From Plantactinospora sp039889035 (GTDB lineage Bacteria; Actinomycetota; Actinomycetes; Mycobacteriales; Micromonosporaceae), in the NCBI GenBank assembly GCA_039889035.1, contig JBDQQY010000017.1, forward strand, positions 1-64,000: a stretch of DNA of 64,000 nt, written 5' to 3'. Both the position numbers and the translations under genes were made by a program. Of the stretch, positions 17,289-25,954 are shown piece by piece. The first letter of the stretch is position 1. Every line of letters begins with the position of its first letter. The notes under the pieces are model-generated. The model made no database searches. It saw nothing but the letters and a program-made list of their open reading frames with translations, and was not told the DNA's origin.

Positions 17289-20200
17289 CTACGGCTCCCG
17301 GCCCGCCGCCACGGCCCGGATCAGCCGGGCGGTGAGTTCGGCGCCCGGGCCGGACACGACGTCGTAGTGGTCGGCCCCCACCCGGGACACGTGCAGGGAT
17401 CCGGAGAGCGCGCGCCACCGGTCCAGATCGGGCCGGTGGTCACCGGCCACCACCAGGTGTACGGGGCCGGGGTGCGGACGCGGCCGGAAGGCGCGCAGGG
17501 CGCGGTCGTTGCCGGCGAAGGTCGCCCACCGCTCGGCGAGCACGTCCGCGGTGAGCCCGGTCTCCGGCAGGTCACGCAGCACCCCCGCCAGCACCTCGTC
17601 GACCGGCCGGTCGTCCGCGTCCGGCGGCAGCACCGGCGGTTCGGCGCCGAGCAGCCGGGCGAGGTCGTACACGAAGGACTGCAGGGTCGAGTACGGGCCG
17701 TCCGGTTCGCCCAGCTCGTCCGGCAGGCCGGAGTCGATCGCGACCACCGGCAGGGTGGTCCCGGTGCGCTCGCGCATCCGGCGGGCCAGTTCCAGTGCGA
17801 CCACGCCGCCCATCGACCAGCCGGCGAGCACGCCCGGCGTGTCCGGGCCGAAGGCGATCAGCTCGGCGAGGTACCGGTCGGCCATCCCGCCGACGTCCGG
17901 CACCGGGCCGGGCGCGCTGGCCAGGGCGTGCACCGGATGCCCGGCGAGATGCGTGGTGAGTTCGCGATAGCCGAAGACCGAGCCACCGACCGGGTGCACC
18001 AGCACGATCGGCGCACCCGTACCCTCCCGCCGCAAGGTCACCAGGCTGGTGCGGCTCGCGGACCGGTCCGAGACGGATCGGAGCCGGGCGGCCAGTTCGG
18101 CCACGGTGGGATTCTCGAACAGCGCGGCGGGCGGCAGGTCGTAGCCGATCTCGCGGGCCCCGGTGGTCACCCGGATCGCCAACAGCGAGTTGCCGCCGAG
18201 GTCGAAGAAGTCGTCGTGCACGCCCACGGTCTCCCGGCCGAGCGCGGCCGCCCAGATCCGGGTCAGTGTCTCCTCGGTGGCGTCGCGCGGTGGCCGACTC
18301 GGCACGACCGCCCGCTCGGGTGCGGCGGCGGCCCGGCGGCGCAGGGCCGCCCGGTCGACCTTGCCGTTCCCGGTGACCGGGAACACCGGCACCGGGATCA
18401 GCCGGTCCGGGATCATCGGCCCGGGCAGCCGGCCACGGCAGTGCGCGCGGACGTCGTCCGGGTCGGCGTCGCCGAGCAGAAAGCCGGCCAGGTAGTGGGT
18501 GCCGCCGCGGGGCACGGCGACGACCGCCGCGCCGGCAACGCCGGGACAGCCGGCCAGAACCGCCTCCACCTCCCCCGGCTCGACCCGGTACCCGCGGATC
18601 TTGATCTGGTCGTCGGCGCGCCCGATGTACTCCACCGTGCCGTCGTCGTGTTGCCGGCCCAGGTCGCCGGTGCGGTACAGCCGGGCGCCGGCCGGGCCGT
18701 ACGGATCCGGGACGAACCGGTCCGCGGTCAGGCCGGGCCGGCCGTGGTAGCCGCGGGCAAGCTGCACGCCGCCGAGATACAGCTCCCCCGCCGCGCCGGG
18801 CGGGACCGGGCGCATTCGGGCATCCAGCACGTACATCGTGGTGTTGGCGATCGGCCGTCCGATGCGAACGGTGCTGGCATCCGTCGGGATCGGGTGACAG
18901 GTCACCGCGATCGCCGCCTCGGACGGCCCGTACGAGTTGAGCAGCGGCACCCGGAGCCGGCTGTGGCAGCGCCGGACGAGTTCCCGCGGGAGCGCCTCGG
19001 CGCCGACCACCACGGTCCGCAGCGTCGCGCAGCCGCTGAGGTCGGCCTGGTCGAGCAGTGCGCGCAGCACCGACGGCACGATGTCCGCCACGGTCACCCG
19101 GTGCGTGGTCATGGTGTCCAGGAGCCCGCTCGGATCGGCGCCGTCCGGGGCCGGGACGACGGTGGCGCCGCTGGTCAGCGCGAGGAAGACCTCCTCCAGC
19201 GCGAGGTCGAACCCGCCGGCCGCCTGGTGCAGGATCCGGTCGCCGGGGCCCAGTCGGATCACACCGGCCGCGGTGCGGATCTCGTTGCTGAACCCGGCGT
19301 GGGTGTTGACGACGGCCTTGGGGACGCCGGTCGAGCCGGAGGTCGAGATGAGGTACGCCGCCGACTGCGGGTGCAGCGCGACGTCGAGCGGGGTGTCCGG
19401 GACGTCCGGGCCGGTCTCGGTGTCCGCGGCCGTGCTGAGCGTGAGCAGGGCGCCGGCGTCGGCGATCTGCCCGGCCCGGCGCTCCGCCGGGGCGAACGGG
19501 TCGAGGGCGAGCACCGCGGCGCCGGATTTCAGCACGGCGAGCAGCGCCACGACGCGTTCCGGCCCGCGCGGCAGGGCGACCCCGACGCAGGTGCCGGGTC
19601 CGGCGCCGCGGGAGGCGAGGGCCCGGGCCAGGCGGTTGGCCCGGCGGTCCAGGCCACCGTAGGTCAGGGTGCCGCCGGTCCAGCGCACGGCGACCCCGTC
19701 CGGGTCGGCGGCGGCCCGCGCCTCGACCAGGGCGTGCACCCGGAACTCCGGCTCGTGGCCGGTGGCCGTGTCGTTCCAGGCGTACAAGGCCCGCTCGCGC
19801 TCGGCCGGGTCGAGCAGGTCGGCGTCCGCCACCGGACGGTCCGGGTCGGCCAGGGCGGCGAGGGCGCGCCGGTACGCCGCCGCGAACCGGGTCACCGCGT
19901 CCGGCCCGAACCGGGTGCCGTCCCAGCTCCAGATCGCGGTACACGTGCCGCCCTGGTCGACGATGTTGAGGGCCAGGTCGAACGGCTCGTGCGCGACGTC
20001 GACGTCCACGGTGGACGCGGGGTGGCCGGCGAACGTCTCCCGGGCCGGCTCGGTGCGGAACGTGCTGAACGAGGCGTGGAACGGCAGCCGGCCGGCCGGG
20101 CGCCCGTCGCGCAGCGCGTCGGTCAGGTGGTCGAACGGAAGGTCCTGGTGGCCGAGCGCGGTCAGCGACTCGCGCCGGGCGGCCAGCACGAGGTCGCGCA

Positions 20201-21239
20201 CGGTGTCGCCGGGGTCGACGCGCAGCCGGACGATCACGTTGTTGCTGAAGAAGCCGATCAGCCCGGCCACGGCGGGGTCGGTGCGGCCCGCCGTCGGCAT
20301 CCCGACCAGCAGGTCGTCGCTGCCGCTGAACCGGTGCAGGACCAGGGTGTACGCAGCGAGCATCGGGGCGAGCAAGGTGCTGCGGGTCTCGGCGGCGAGC
20401 GCCCGGGCCGGCTCGACGAGCGCGGCGGGCAGGGGGCCGTCGACGAGGATGTCGCCCGAGCCGCGACCGTTCGCGCGTGGCCGCCCGGTGGGCAGGTCCA
20501 GGCGGGCGGGGGCGTCGCGCAACGCGTCGGCCCGGTCGTTGGCCACCGCGCGCAGCCGCTCCGGCGGCCACGCCCGGCGCTCGGCCACGGCGACGTCGCG
20601 GTACTGCCGGCCGGGCGGCGGCGGGTCGTAGGAGCGTCCGGCCGCGAGCGCGGCGTAGCAGTCGCTGAGCTCGGTCCGGGCGATCTCGAACGACCACGCG
20701 TCGGCGGCGACGTGGTGGGTGGCGAAGGACAGCACGGCACGGTCGCCGGGCAGCCGGATCAGCCGGCCCCGGGTCATCGGGCCGCTGCTCAGGTCGTACC
20801 CGCGGCTGAAGTCGTCGCGCAGCACCTCCTGGACGCGCGCCTCGGCCTCGTCCTCCGGAACGTCGCGCAGGTCGTCGACGCGCAGCGGCGGGTCCTCGTC
20901 GGTGACGATCTGCCGGACGGTTCCGTCGCGTTCGGCGAAGCGGGTGCGCAGCACCTCGTGCCGGGCGCGCAGCCGGCGCATCGCCTCGGCCACGAGGTCC
21001 GGGTCGAGCGGCGCCTCGACCCGGAGCGCGATCCCGGTGGCGTACAGGACCGAGTCGGGATACAGCCGGTCGTGTACCCACAGACGTTCCTGGGCGAACG
21101 ACAGCGGGGCCTCGGCCGGGGTGGGCGCGGCCGGGCCGGGGCGCGGGGCGACGGCGGGGGAACCGCCGCCCCGCAGCCGCCGGGTGAGCAACGCCTGCTG
21201 GGCCGGGGTGAGCCGGGCCGGGCTGCGGGCGACCGTCAT
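17289..21239 (-). CDS. NRPS, C-A-PCP-TE (terminal module)
   Basis: A 1316-residue NRPS. Condensation domain ~45-480 with HHVAADA near 173, adenylation domain ~495-985 with A3 core STSGSTGVPKA near 633, PCP with the phosphopantetheine Ser in GGNSLLA near 1013, and a type I thioesterase ~1090-1316 with GWSMGG near 1139 and a late catalytic His in ADHYDV. My by-eye ten-residue pocket is D-L-E-D-V-G-S-I-A-K; two acidic residues in the pocket suggest a cationic (diamino or guanidino) substrate. The thioesterase makes this the releasing module. The start overlaps the stop of the upstream NRPS gene, so the two probably work in series. Confidence 0.92.
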   Translation of the reverse strand: MTVARSPARLTPAQQALLTRRLRGGGSPAVAPRPGPAAPTPAEAPLSFAQERLWVHDRLYPDSVLYATGIALRVEAPLDPDLVAEAMRRLRARHEVLRTRFAERDGTVRQIVTDEDPPLRVDDLRDVPEDEAEARVQEVLRDDFSRGYDLSSGPMTRGRLIRLPGDRAVLSFATHHVAADAWSFEIARTELSDCYAALAAGRSYDPPPPGRQYRDVAVAERRAWPPERLRAVANDRADALRDAPARLDLPTGRPRANGRGSGDILVDGPLPAALVEPARALAAETRSTLLAPMLAAYTLVLHRFSGSDDLLVGMPTAGRTDPAVAGLIGFFSNNVIVRLRVDPGDTVRDLVLAARRESLTALGHQDLPFDHLTDALRDGRPAGRLPFHASFSTFRTEPARETFAGHPASTVDVDVAHEPFDLALNIVDQGGTCTAIWSWDGTRFGPDAVTRFAAAYRRALAALADPDRPVADADLLDPAERERALYAWNDTATGHEPEFRVHALVEARAAADPDGVAVRWTGGTLTYGGLDRRANRLARALASRGAGPGTCVGVALPRGPERVVALLAVLKSGAAVLALDPFAPAERRAGQIADAGALLTLSTAADTETGPDVPDTPLDVALHPQSAAYLISTSGSTGVPKAVVNTHAGFSNEIRTAAGVIRLGPGDRILHQAAGGFDLALEEVFLALTSGATVVPAPDGADPSGLLDTMTTHRVTVADIVPSVLRALLDQADLSGCATLRTVVVGAEALPRELVRRCHSRLRVPLLNSYGPSEAAIAVTCHPIPTDASTVRIGRPIANTTMYVLDARMRPVPPGAAGELYLGGVQLARGYHGRPGLTADRFVPDPYGPAGARLYRTGDLGRQHDDGTVEYIGRADDQIKIRGYRVEPGEVEAVLAGCPGVAGAAVVAVPRGGTHYLAGFLLGDADPDDVRAHCRGRLPGPMIPDRLIPVPVFPVTGNGKVDRAALRRRAAAAPERAVVPSRPPRDATEETLTRIWAAALGRETVGVHDDFFDLGGNSLLAIRVTTGAREIGYDLPPAALFENPTVAELAARLRSVSDRSASRTSLVTLRREGTGAPIVLVHPVGGSVFGYRELTTHLAGHPVHALASAPGPVPDVGGMADRYLAELIAFGPDTPGVLAGWSMGGVVALELARRMRERTGTTLPVVAIDSGLPDELGEPDGPYSTLQSFVYDLARLLGAEPPVLPPDADDRPVDEVLAGVLRDLPETGLTADVLAERWATFAGNDRALRAFRPRPHPGPVHLVVAGDHRPDLDRWRALSGSLHVSRVGADHYDVVSGPGAELTARLIRAVAAGREP

Positions 21240-24200
21240 GACAGCCTCCGTAGCTGCTCGTCGGCCTCGTCGTCGCCGAGCGCCAGGATCTGGGCCACCA
21301 GCAGCTCCTCGACCAGGGCGGCCTGCTCGGTGACGGTCTGCCGCTCGAACAGGCCGTTGAAGGCCACCTCGACGCCGAATTCGGACCCCAGCGCGAACGC
21401 GAGCCGGGCCAGGGTCAGCGAGTGGCCGCCCAGGTCGAAGAAGTTCGCTGTCGCCGGCACCGTGTCCAGGCCGAGCAGCTCGGCCCAGATCCGGGCCACG
21501 ACCTCCTCGGTGGGGCCCTGCGGCCGGTCCGCCGGGTCGCCGGTCACCGGGCCGGGTTCGGGCAGGGCGGCCCGGTCGACCTTGCCGGTCGGGGTGAGCG
21601 GGAAGGCGTCGAGCGTCACGAACAGCGACGGGACCATGTAGTCGGGCAGTCGTTCACGCAGCGTCGCGCGCAGCGCGGCGGGGGCGGGCACGTCGCCGGT
21701 CAGGTGCCCGATCAGCCGGGTGTCGCCGCTGGCGTCCCGGCCCGCGGTGACCACCGCACCGGTGACGCCCGGGCACGCGGTCAGGGCCGCCTCCACCTCC
21801 GCGGCCTCGATCCGGAAGCCGCGGACCTTGATCTGGTGGTCGTCGCGGCCGAGGAACCGCAGCCGCCCGTCCGGTCCGACCCGGACGATGTCGCCGGTGC
21901 GGTACATCCGGCTGCCCGGCGGTCCGTACGGGTCGGGCACGAACTGCGCCGCGGTCCGGGCCGGCAGCCGCGGGTAGCCGTGCGCGAGCGCGGGGCCGCC
22001 GATCACCAGCTCCCCCGGCGCGCCGGGCGGCACCGGCCGCAGCCGGGCGTCCAGCACGTACATGGTGTGGCTGGTCAGCGGCCAGCCGATCGGGGTGTTC
22101 GCGGCGTCCCCGCCGAGCCGGTGCAACGACGCGAAGATGGTCGCCTCGGTCGGGCCGTACGAGTTGTAGGCCTCGGCGACGTGCTCGCTCAGCCAGGCCG
22201 CGACGGTGGCCGGCATCGCCTCGCCGCCGCAGAGCACCTGGATGCCGGGGTCGGGCCGCCAGTCGAGCTGCGCCAGCAGGCGCCACAGCGACGGCGTGGC
22301 GTGCACGGTGCTGGGCCGCCACGCGTCGATCAGGGCCGCCAGCGCGCCGGGCTCGGTCGCCTGCACGGCGTCGGCGACGTAGACGTGACCGCCCGCGGTG
22401 AGCGGCAGCAGCAGTTCGAGCTGGGCGACGTCGAACGCGACGGTGCTGACCGCCACGAACCGGGTGTGCCGGCCGAGCCGCAGCTCCGCGCGGAGCGCGC
22501 CGAACACCCGGGACAGGGCGGCGTGCGGGACGGCGACTCCCTTGGGCCGACCGGTCGATCCGGAAGTGTAGATCAGGTACGCGGGCTGCTCGGGTGAGCG
22601 CGGCACCGGATCCGGGACGGCGTCCGGGCGTTCCGCGTCCACCTCGACCACCGGGATCCCGTCCGCCAGCCCGGCCGGCGCGCCGTCGGTGACCAGCGCC
22701 CGGGCGCCGCAGTCGTCCAGCACGTAGCGCAGCCGGTCGGCCGGATGCGCGGGATCGAGCGGCACCCAGGCGGCGCCGGTACGGGCCACCGCGAGCAGCA
22801 CCGCGGGCAGCTCGGCCCGCCGGCCGACCAGCACGCCGACCCGGTCGCCGGACCGCACGCCGAGGCTCTGCAGGTGGGCGGCGAGGCGGTCGGCGTATCC
22901 GGTGAGCCACGCGTGGTCGCGCTCACCGTTCGCGTCGGACACCGCCGGGCCGGGTCCGGCCGACCACACCGCCGCGCACAGGTCGGTGCCGGCGTCTTCG
23001 CCGCGGATGCCGGCCCGGCCGTGCCGCAGCAGGTCGTCGTGCTCGACCGGGGTCAGCACGGGCAGGTCGGCGACGAGACCGGCGGGAGCGGCCACCGCGG
23101 CGGCGACCAGGCCGGAGAAGCGCCCGGCCAGCGCGGCCACCGTGCCGGCGTCGAAGAGTTCGTCGTCGTAGGCCCACACCGCGGCGATCCCTCCGTCGGC
23201 GGTACCGGTCAGGTCCAGGGCGAGGTCGTACAGCGCGACGCCGCCGGGCAGGACGTACGGCGTGACGGCGGCCCGGCCCAGCGAACCCAGGGCGGGCTCG
23301 GCGGGCCGGTACGAGAAGGTGGTCTGGAACAGCGGTGTCACGCCGGTCCCGCGCGCCGGCGCGACCGCTTCGACGAGGCGCTCGAACGGCACCTCGGCCT
23401 CGAAGGCGGCGAGTACCCGGCGGTGCTCGGCGGCGATCAGCTCGGAGACCGTCCCGGCGGCGCCGATGTCGCCACGCACCACCAGCATGTTGAGGAAGCA
23501 CCCGATCAGCCGGTCGATCTCGGGCCGGCCGCGCCCGGCGGCCGGGATGCCGATCACCACGTCGCCGGTCCCGGCGTGCCGGCCGAGCAGCACCCGGTAC
23601 AGGGCGAGCAGCAGGGTGAACGGGCTGACCTTCGCGGCCCGGGCGGCGGCGTGCACCCGCGCGGCCAGGCCGGGCGGCAGTGTGGTGCGGTGGAAGGCGC
23701 CCAGGCCGGTGCGGGTGGCCGGGCGGGGCCGGTCGTGCGGCAGTTCCAGGCTGTCCGGAGCGCCCTCCAGCGCCCGCCGGGCCGCTTCGACCCGCGCCGG
23801 CAGGCGGTCGCCGCGCGCCTGGGCGTGCTGCCACAGGGCGTAGTCGGCGTACTGGACCGGCAGCTCGGGCAGCTCGGCCGGGCGGTTCGCCAGCCCGGCC
23901 GCGTACGCCTCGCGGACCTCGTCGAAGAGCAGGCCGACCGACCACGAGTCGGAGGCGATGTGGTGGACGGTGAGCACCAGCACGGCGTCGTGCGGGCCGC
24001 GCGGGATGAGGCGCACCCGCAGGGGCAGGTCGGTCTCCAGGTCGTAGCGGTACTCGGCGGCCGCTGCCGGGTCCAGGTCCGGGTCCACCGCGAAGTCCAC
24101 GGCCGCGCTGGCCGCCACGATCTGCACCGGCCCGTCGGCGCCCGGCCGGTACCGCGTCCGGAGCACCTCGTGCCGGTCGACGACGGACTGGAAGGCGTCC

Positions 24201-24424
24201 CGGAGCCGGTCCGCGTCGACCGGGCCGCTCAGCCGCACGGCCAGCGGGACGCAGAACTGCTCCGGCCGGGTGGCCATCCGGTCGGCCAGCCAGAGACGCT
24301 GCTGCGCGAAGGACAACGGCGCCGGGGCCGCCGGGTCACGGCGCGGTACCGGACGGGCCTGCCGGGCGAGCAGGCGTTCGGCGAGGAGCCGGCGTCGGTC
24401 GCCGGTCAGCGTCGGTGCGGACAT
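21236..24424 (-). CDS. NRPS, C-A-PCP
   Basis: A 1062-residue single module. The condensation domain has HHIASDS near residue 153, the adenylation domain has YTSGSTGRPKG near 620, and the PCP carries Ser in GGHSLTLARL near 1000. The by-eye pocket is D-V-L-A-L-G-S-I-F-K, largely hydrophobic; I cannot match it to a substrate with confidence, and it is not the usual hydroxyphenylglycine code (D-I-F-H-L-G-L-L-C-K). ATG at 24424 is preceded by aggaga. It ends overlapping the next NRPS gene, so it likely feeds the C-A-PCP-TE module. An MbtH gene lies two genes upstream in the same operon and probably supports adenylation. Confidence 0.92.
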   Translation of the reverse strand: MSAPTLTGDRRRLLAERLLARQARPVPRRDPAAPAPLSFAQQRLWLADRMATRPEQFCVPLAVRLSGPVDADRLRDAFQSVVDRHEVLRTRYRPGADGPVQIVAASAAVDFAVDPDLDPAAAAEYRYDLETDLPLRVRLIPRGPHDAVLVLTVHHIASDSWSVGLLFDEVREAYAAGLANRPAELPELPVQYADYALWQHAQARGDRLPARVEAARRALEGAPDSLELPHDRPRPATRTGLGAFHRTTLPPGLAARVHAAARAAKVSPFTLLLALYRVLLGRHAGTGDVVIGIPAAGRGRPEIDRLIGCFLNMLVVRGDIGAAGTVSELIAAEHRRVLAAFEAEVPFERLVEAVAPARGTGVTPLFQTTFSYRPAEPALGSLGRAAVTPYVLPGGVALYDLALDLTGTADGGIAAVWAYDDELFDAGTVAALAGRFSGLVAAAVAAPAGLVADLPVLTPVEHDDLLRHGRAGIRGEDAGTDLCAAVWSAGPGPAVSDANGERDHAWLTGYADRLAAHLQSLGVRSGDRVGVLVGRRAELPAVLLAVARTGAAWVPLDPAHPADRLRYVLDDCGARALVTDGAPAGLADGIPVVEVDAERPDAVPDPVPRSPEQPAYLIYTSGSTGRPKGVAVPHAALSRVFGALRAELRLGRHTRFVAVSTVAFDVAQLELLLPLTAGGHVYVADAVQATEPGALAALIDAWRPSTVHATPSLWRLLAQLDWRPDPGIQVLCGGEAMPATVAAWLSEHVAEAYNSYGPTEATIFASLHRLGGDAANTPIGWPLTSHTMYVLDARLRPVPPGAPGELVIGGPALAHGYPRLPARTAAQFVPDPYGPPGSRMYRTGDIVRVGPDGRLRFLGRDDHQIKVRGFRIEAAEVEAALTACPGVTGAVVTAGRDASGDTRLIGHLTGDVPAPAALRATLRERLPDYMVPSLFVTLDAFPLTPTGKVDRAALPEPGPVTGDPADRPQGPTEEVVARIWAELLGLDTVPATANFFDLGGHSLTLARLAFALGSEFGVEVAFNGLFERQTVTEQAALVEELLVAQILALGDDEADEQLRRLS

Positions 24425-24447
24425 GGGGTCTCCTGCGGTCGGTGGGT

Positions 24448-25605
24448 TCAGGCGTCGGCCCAGACGGTGCGGGCGGTGCCGCCGAGGGCGCGGGCAAGGG
24501 ACTCGGCGCGGGCGCCAAAGGCTTTGCGGGTACCGGCCGCGACCGTGCCGAAGCCCCGCAGCGACAGGGTCACCGCGGCACGGCTCTGCTCGTGCCTCCA
24601 GACCCCGCAGATGCGCCCACGGTCGAGCAGCACGGCGGAGATCCAGCCCTGCGGCCGGTAGATCTCCTCCTTGCGCTCCGGCGGCAGGAGCGCCTCGTGG
24701 TACCGGGGGCAGGCGGCCACCACGTACGGGTCGAAGCCGGGGAGCAGTCGGGCGTGCGGTCCCCGGGGCAGTGCGGCGGTCGTCAGCTCCGCCAAGTCGG
24801 CGGCGAGGACGAAGCCGCGATGCCCCGCCACGTCGACCGGGGTGAGTTCGTCGCCGAGCGCGGCCATCGCCCGTCCGGCCTCGGCCGGCTGGCAGCCCCA
24901 CCAGCGGGCGAAGTCCTCCCGGGCCACCGGCCCGTACGCGGCCACGAACCGGCGGACCACCTCCGCCAGGGCGGCGTCGGGGGCGATCGAGTCCCACTCG
25001 GCGTCCACCCAGTCCCGGGGGTTGACGAAGGTGACGTTGCGCCCGCGTCCGCTGCCGAAGCACAGGTCGCCCCGGTACGCGGACGGCTTGAACAGGTCAC
25101 CCCATCCGGAGCGCAGCCGCTCGGCCATCTCGGGTCGGCCGATCCGGTCGGACACCGCGACGGCCAGCTCCTCGCGGGTCAGCTCGGTGCCGGAGAGCGC
25201 CTCCGGGATCGCCGCCTGGATCGCGTCCAGCTCGTCCCGGGTGATGCCCTGGTAGCGCAGCCACGACGGGGTCAGGTGCCCGCGGCGCATCCGGCCGGCC
25301 GCCGTCCACAGTGGCATCTCCGCGGCCGGCAGCAGGTGCAACGTGCCGCGCATGGCCCAGGTCTTGACCAGCGCGCGGTCGGTCACCGCGGCGGCCACGT
25401 CACCCGGGCGGAGCTTGTCCGACCGGACCGTGACCGCGAGTTCGGCGCAGGAGGCGATCTGCGCGTGCAGGCCGCACAGCCGGGACGCGACGCCGGTGAC
25501 GGTGTGTCCCGCATCGCCGGGCTCCCCGGCGAGCAGGTGTCGCCCGAGGCGGAAGGCGAGCACCTGCTCCCAGCTGACCACGGCAGCGGGTTCCGTCCCG
25601 GTCAT
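24448..25605 (-). CDS. AlkZ-like (HTH_42) DNA glycosylase, candidate self-resistance protein
   Basis: A 385-residue winged-helix DNA-binding protein of the HTH_42/YcaQ-AlkZ superfamily. AlkZ from the azinomycin cluster excises azinomycin crosslinks from DNA and protects the producer. Family features visible are RLCGLHAQIA near residues 42-50, KTWAMRGTLHLL near 80, and the late LLPGFDPYV and RKEEIYRPQGWISAVLLDRG blocks. The catalytic motif that reads Gln-x-Gln in AlkZ reads His-Ala-Gln here, so the first Gln is replaced; this may retune the chemistry. It sits between mbtH and the NRPS genes, exactly where a resistance gene for a DNA-damaging peptide would be expected. Assignment to the superfamily is strong; glycosylase activity is inferred. 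Confidence 0.85.
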   Translation of the reverse strand: MTGTEPAAVVSWEQVLAFRLGRHLLAGEPGDAGHTVTGVASRLCGLHAQIASCAELAVTVRSDKLRPGDVAAAVTDRALVKTWAMRGTLHLLPAAEMPLWTAAGRMRRGHLTPSWLRYQGITRDELDAIQAAIPEALSGTELTREELAVAVSDRIGRPEMAERLRSGWGDLFKPSAYRGDLCFGSGRGRNVTFVNPRDWVDAEWDSIAPDAALAEVVRRFVAAYGPVAREDFARWWGCQPAEAGRAMAALGDELTPVDVAGHRGFVLAADLAELTTAALPRGPHARLLPGFDPYVVAACPRYHEALLPPERKEEIYRPQGWISAVLLDRGRICGVWRHEQSRAAVTLSLRGFGTVAAGTRKAFGARAESLARALGGTARTVWADA

Positions 25606-25817
25606 GCCGCCTGGTTCGCGGTCATGAACCGGCGCAGGCTGGCCGGGCGCAGGTCGGTCCACACCCGGTCGATGTGGTCCAGGCATTCCTGGCGGGTGCC
25701 GGTGAAACCGGCGTCGAACCATCCCGCCGGTAGCGTCCGGTCGCTCCACCAGACGGAGTACTGCTCCTCCTCGTTGCGGACGACGGTGAACTGCTCGTCG
25801 TTCTCCGGGGCCGTCAT
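25602..25817 (-). CDS. MbtH-family NRPS chaperone
   Basis: A 71-residue protein with the family signature: NEEEQYSVWW, PAGW, GTRQECLDHIDRVWTDLRPASLR. MbtH proteins bind adenylation domains and aid their folding and activity. One tryptophan/serine pair usual in the family is intact (SVW). It is the first gene of the minus-strand operon that encodes both main NRPS modules, and its stop overlaps the AlkZ-like start. It is transcribed divergently from the A-PCP gene at 25955 and shares its control region. It may serve all five adenylation domains of the cluster. Confidence 0.95.
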   Translation of the reverse strand: MTAPENDEQFTVVRNEEEQYSVWWSDRTLPAGWFDAGFTGTRQECLDHIDRVWTDLRPASLRRFMTANQAA

Positions 25818-25845
25818 GTCGTCTCCTTCCGTCGGTCCTGCATGT

Positions 25846-25901
25846 TAACTAGAGTTATTTCTCGCGGCTCCATTGTCAACCCCAGTAAGCATAACTAGAG
25901 T
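25846..25901. promoter_or_regulatory. cluster control region 2 with ACTNNAGT palindromes
   Basis: In the gap between the divergent mbtH and A-PCP genes, TAACTAGAGTTA at 25846-25857 is a palindrome around ACTAGAGT (25848-25855), and a second exact ACTAGAGT lies at 25894-25901. ACCCCAGT at 25879-25886 matches seven of eight positions. The two exact copies are 46 bases apart. These probably are operators for the cluster's XRE regulators. Confidence 0.65.
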
Positions 25902-25954
25902 CAACTCACTAGACGGCCGCCGTCTCGCGTGGCCCGCACCCCGGAGGAAGAGCC

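Noticed and set aside
16491..21641. 1716-codon open frame on the plus strand
   Set aside because: It lies antisense to two NRPS genes with complete catalytic motifs. Its translation is Gly/Arg/Ala/Val-rich without domains, as expected for the mirror frame of GC-rich coding DNA.
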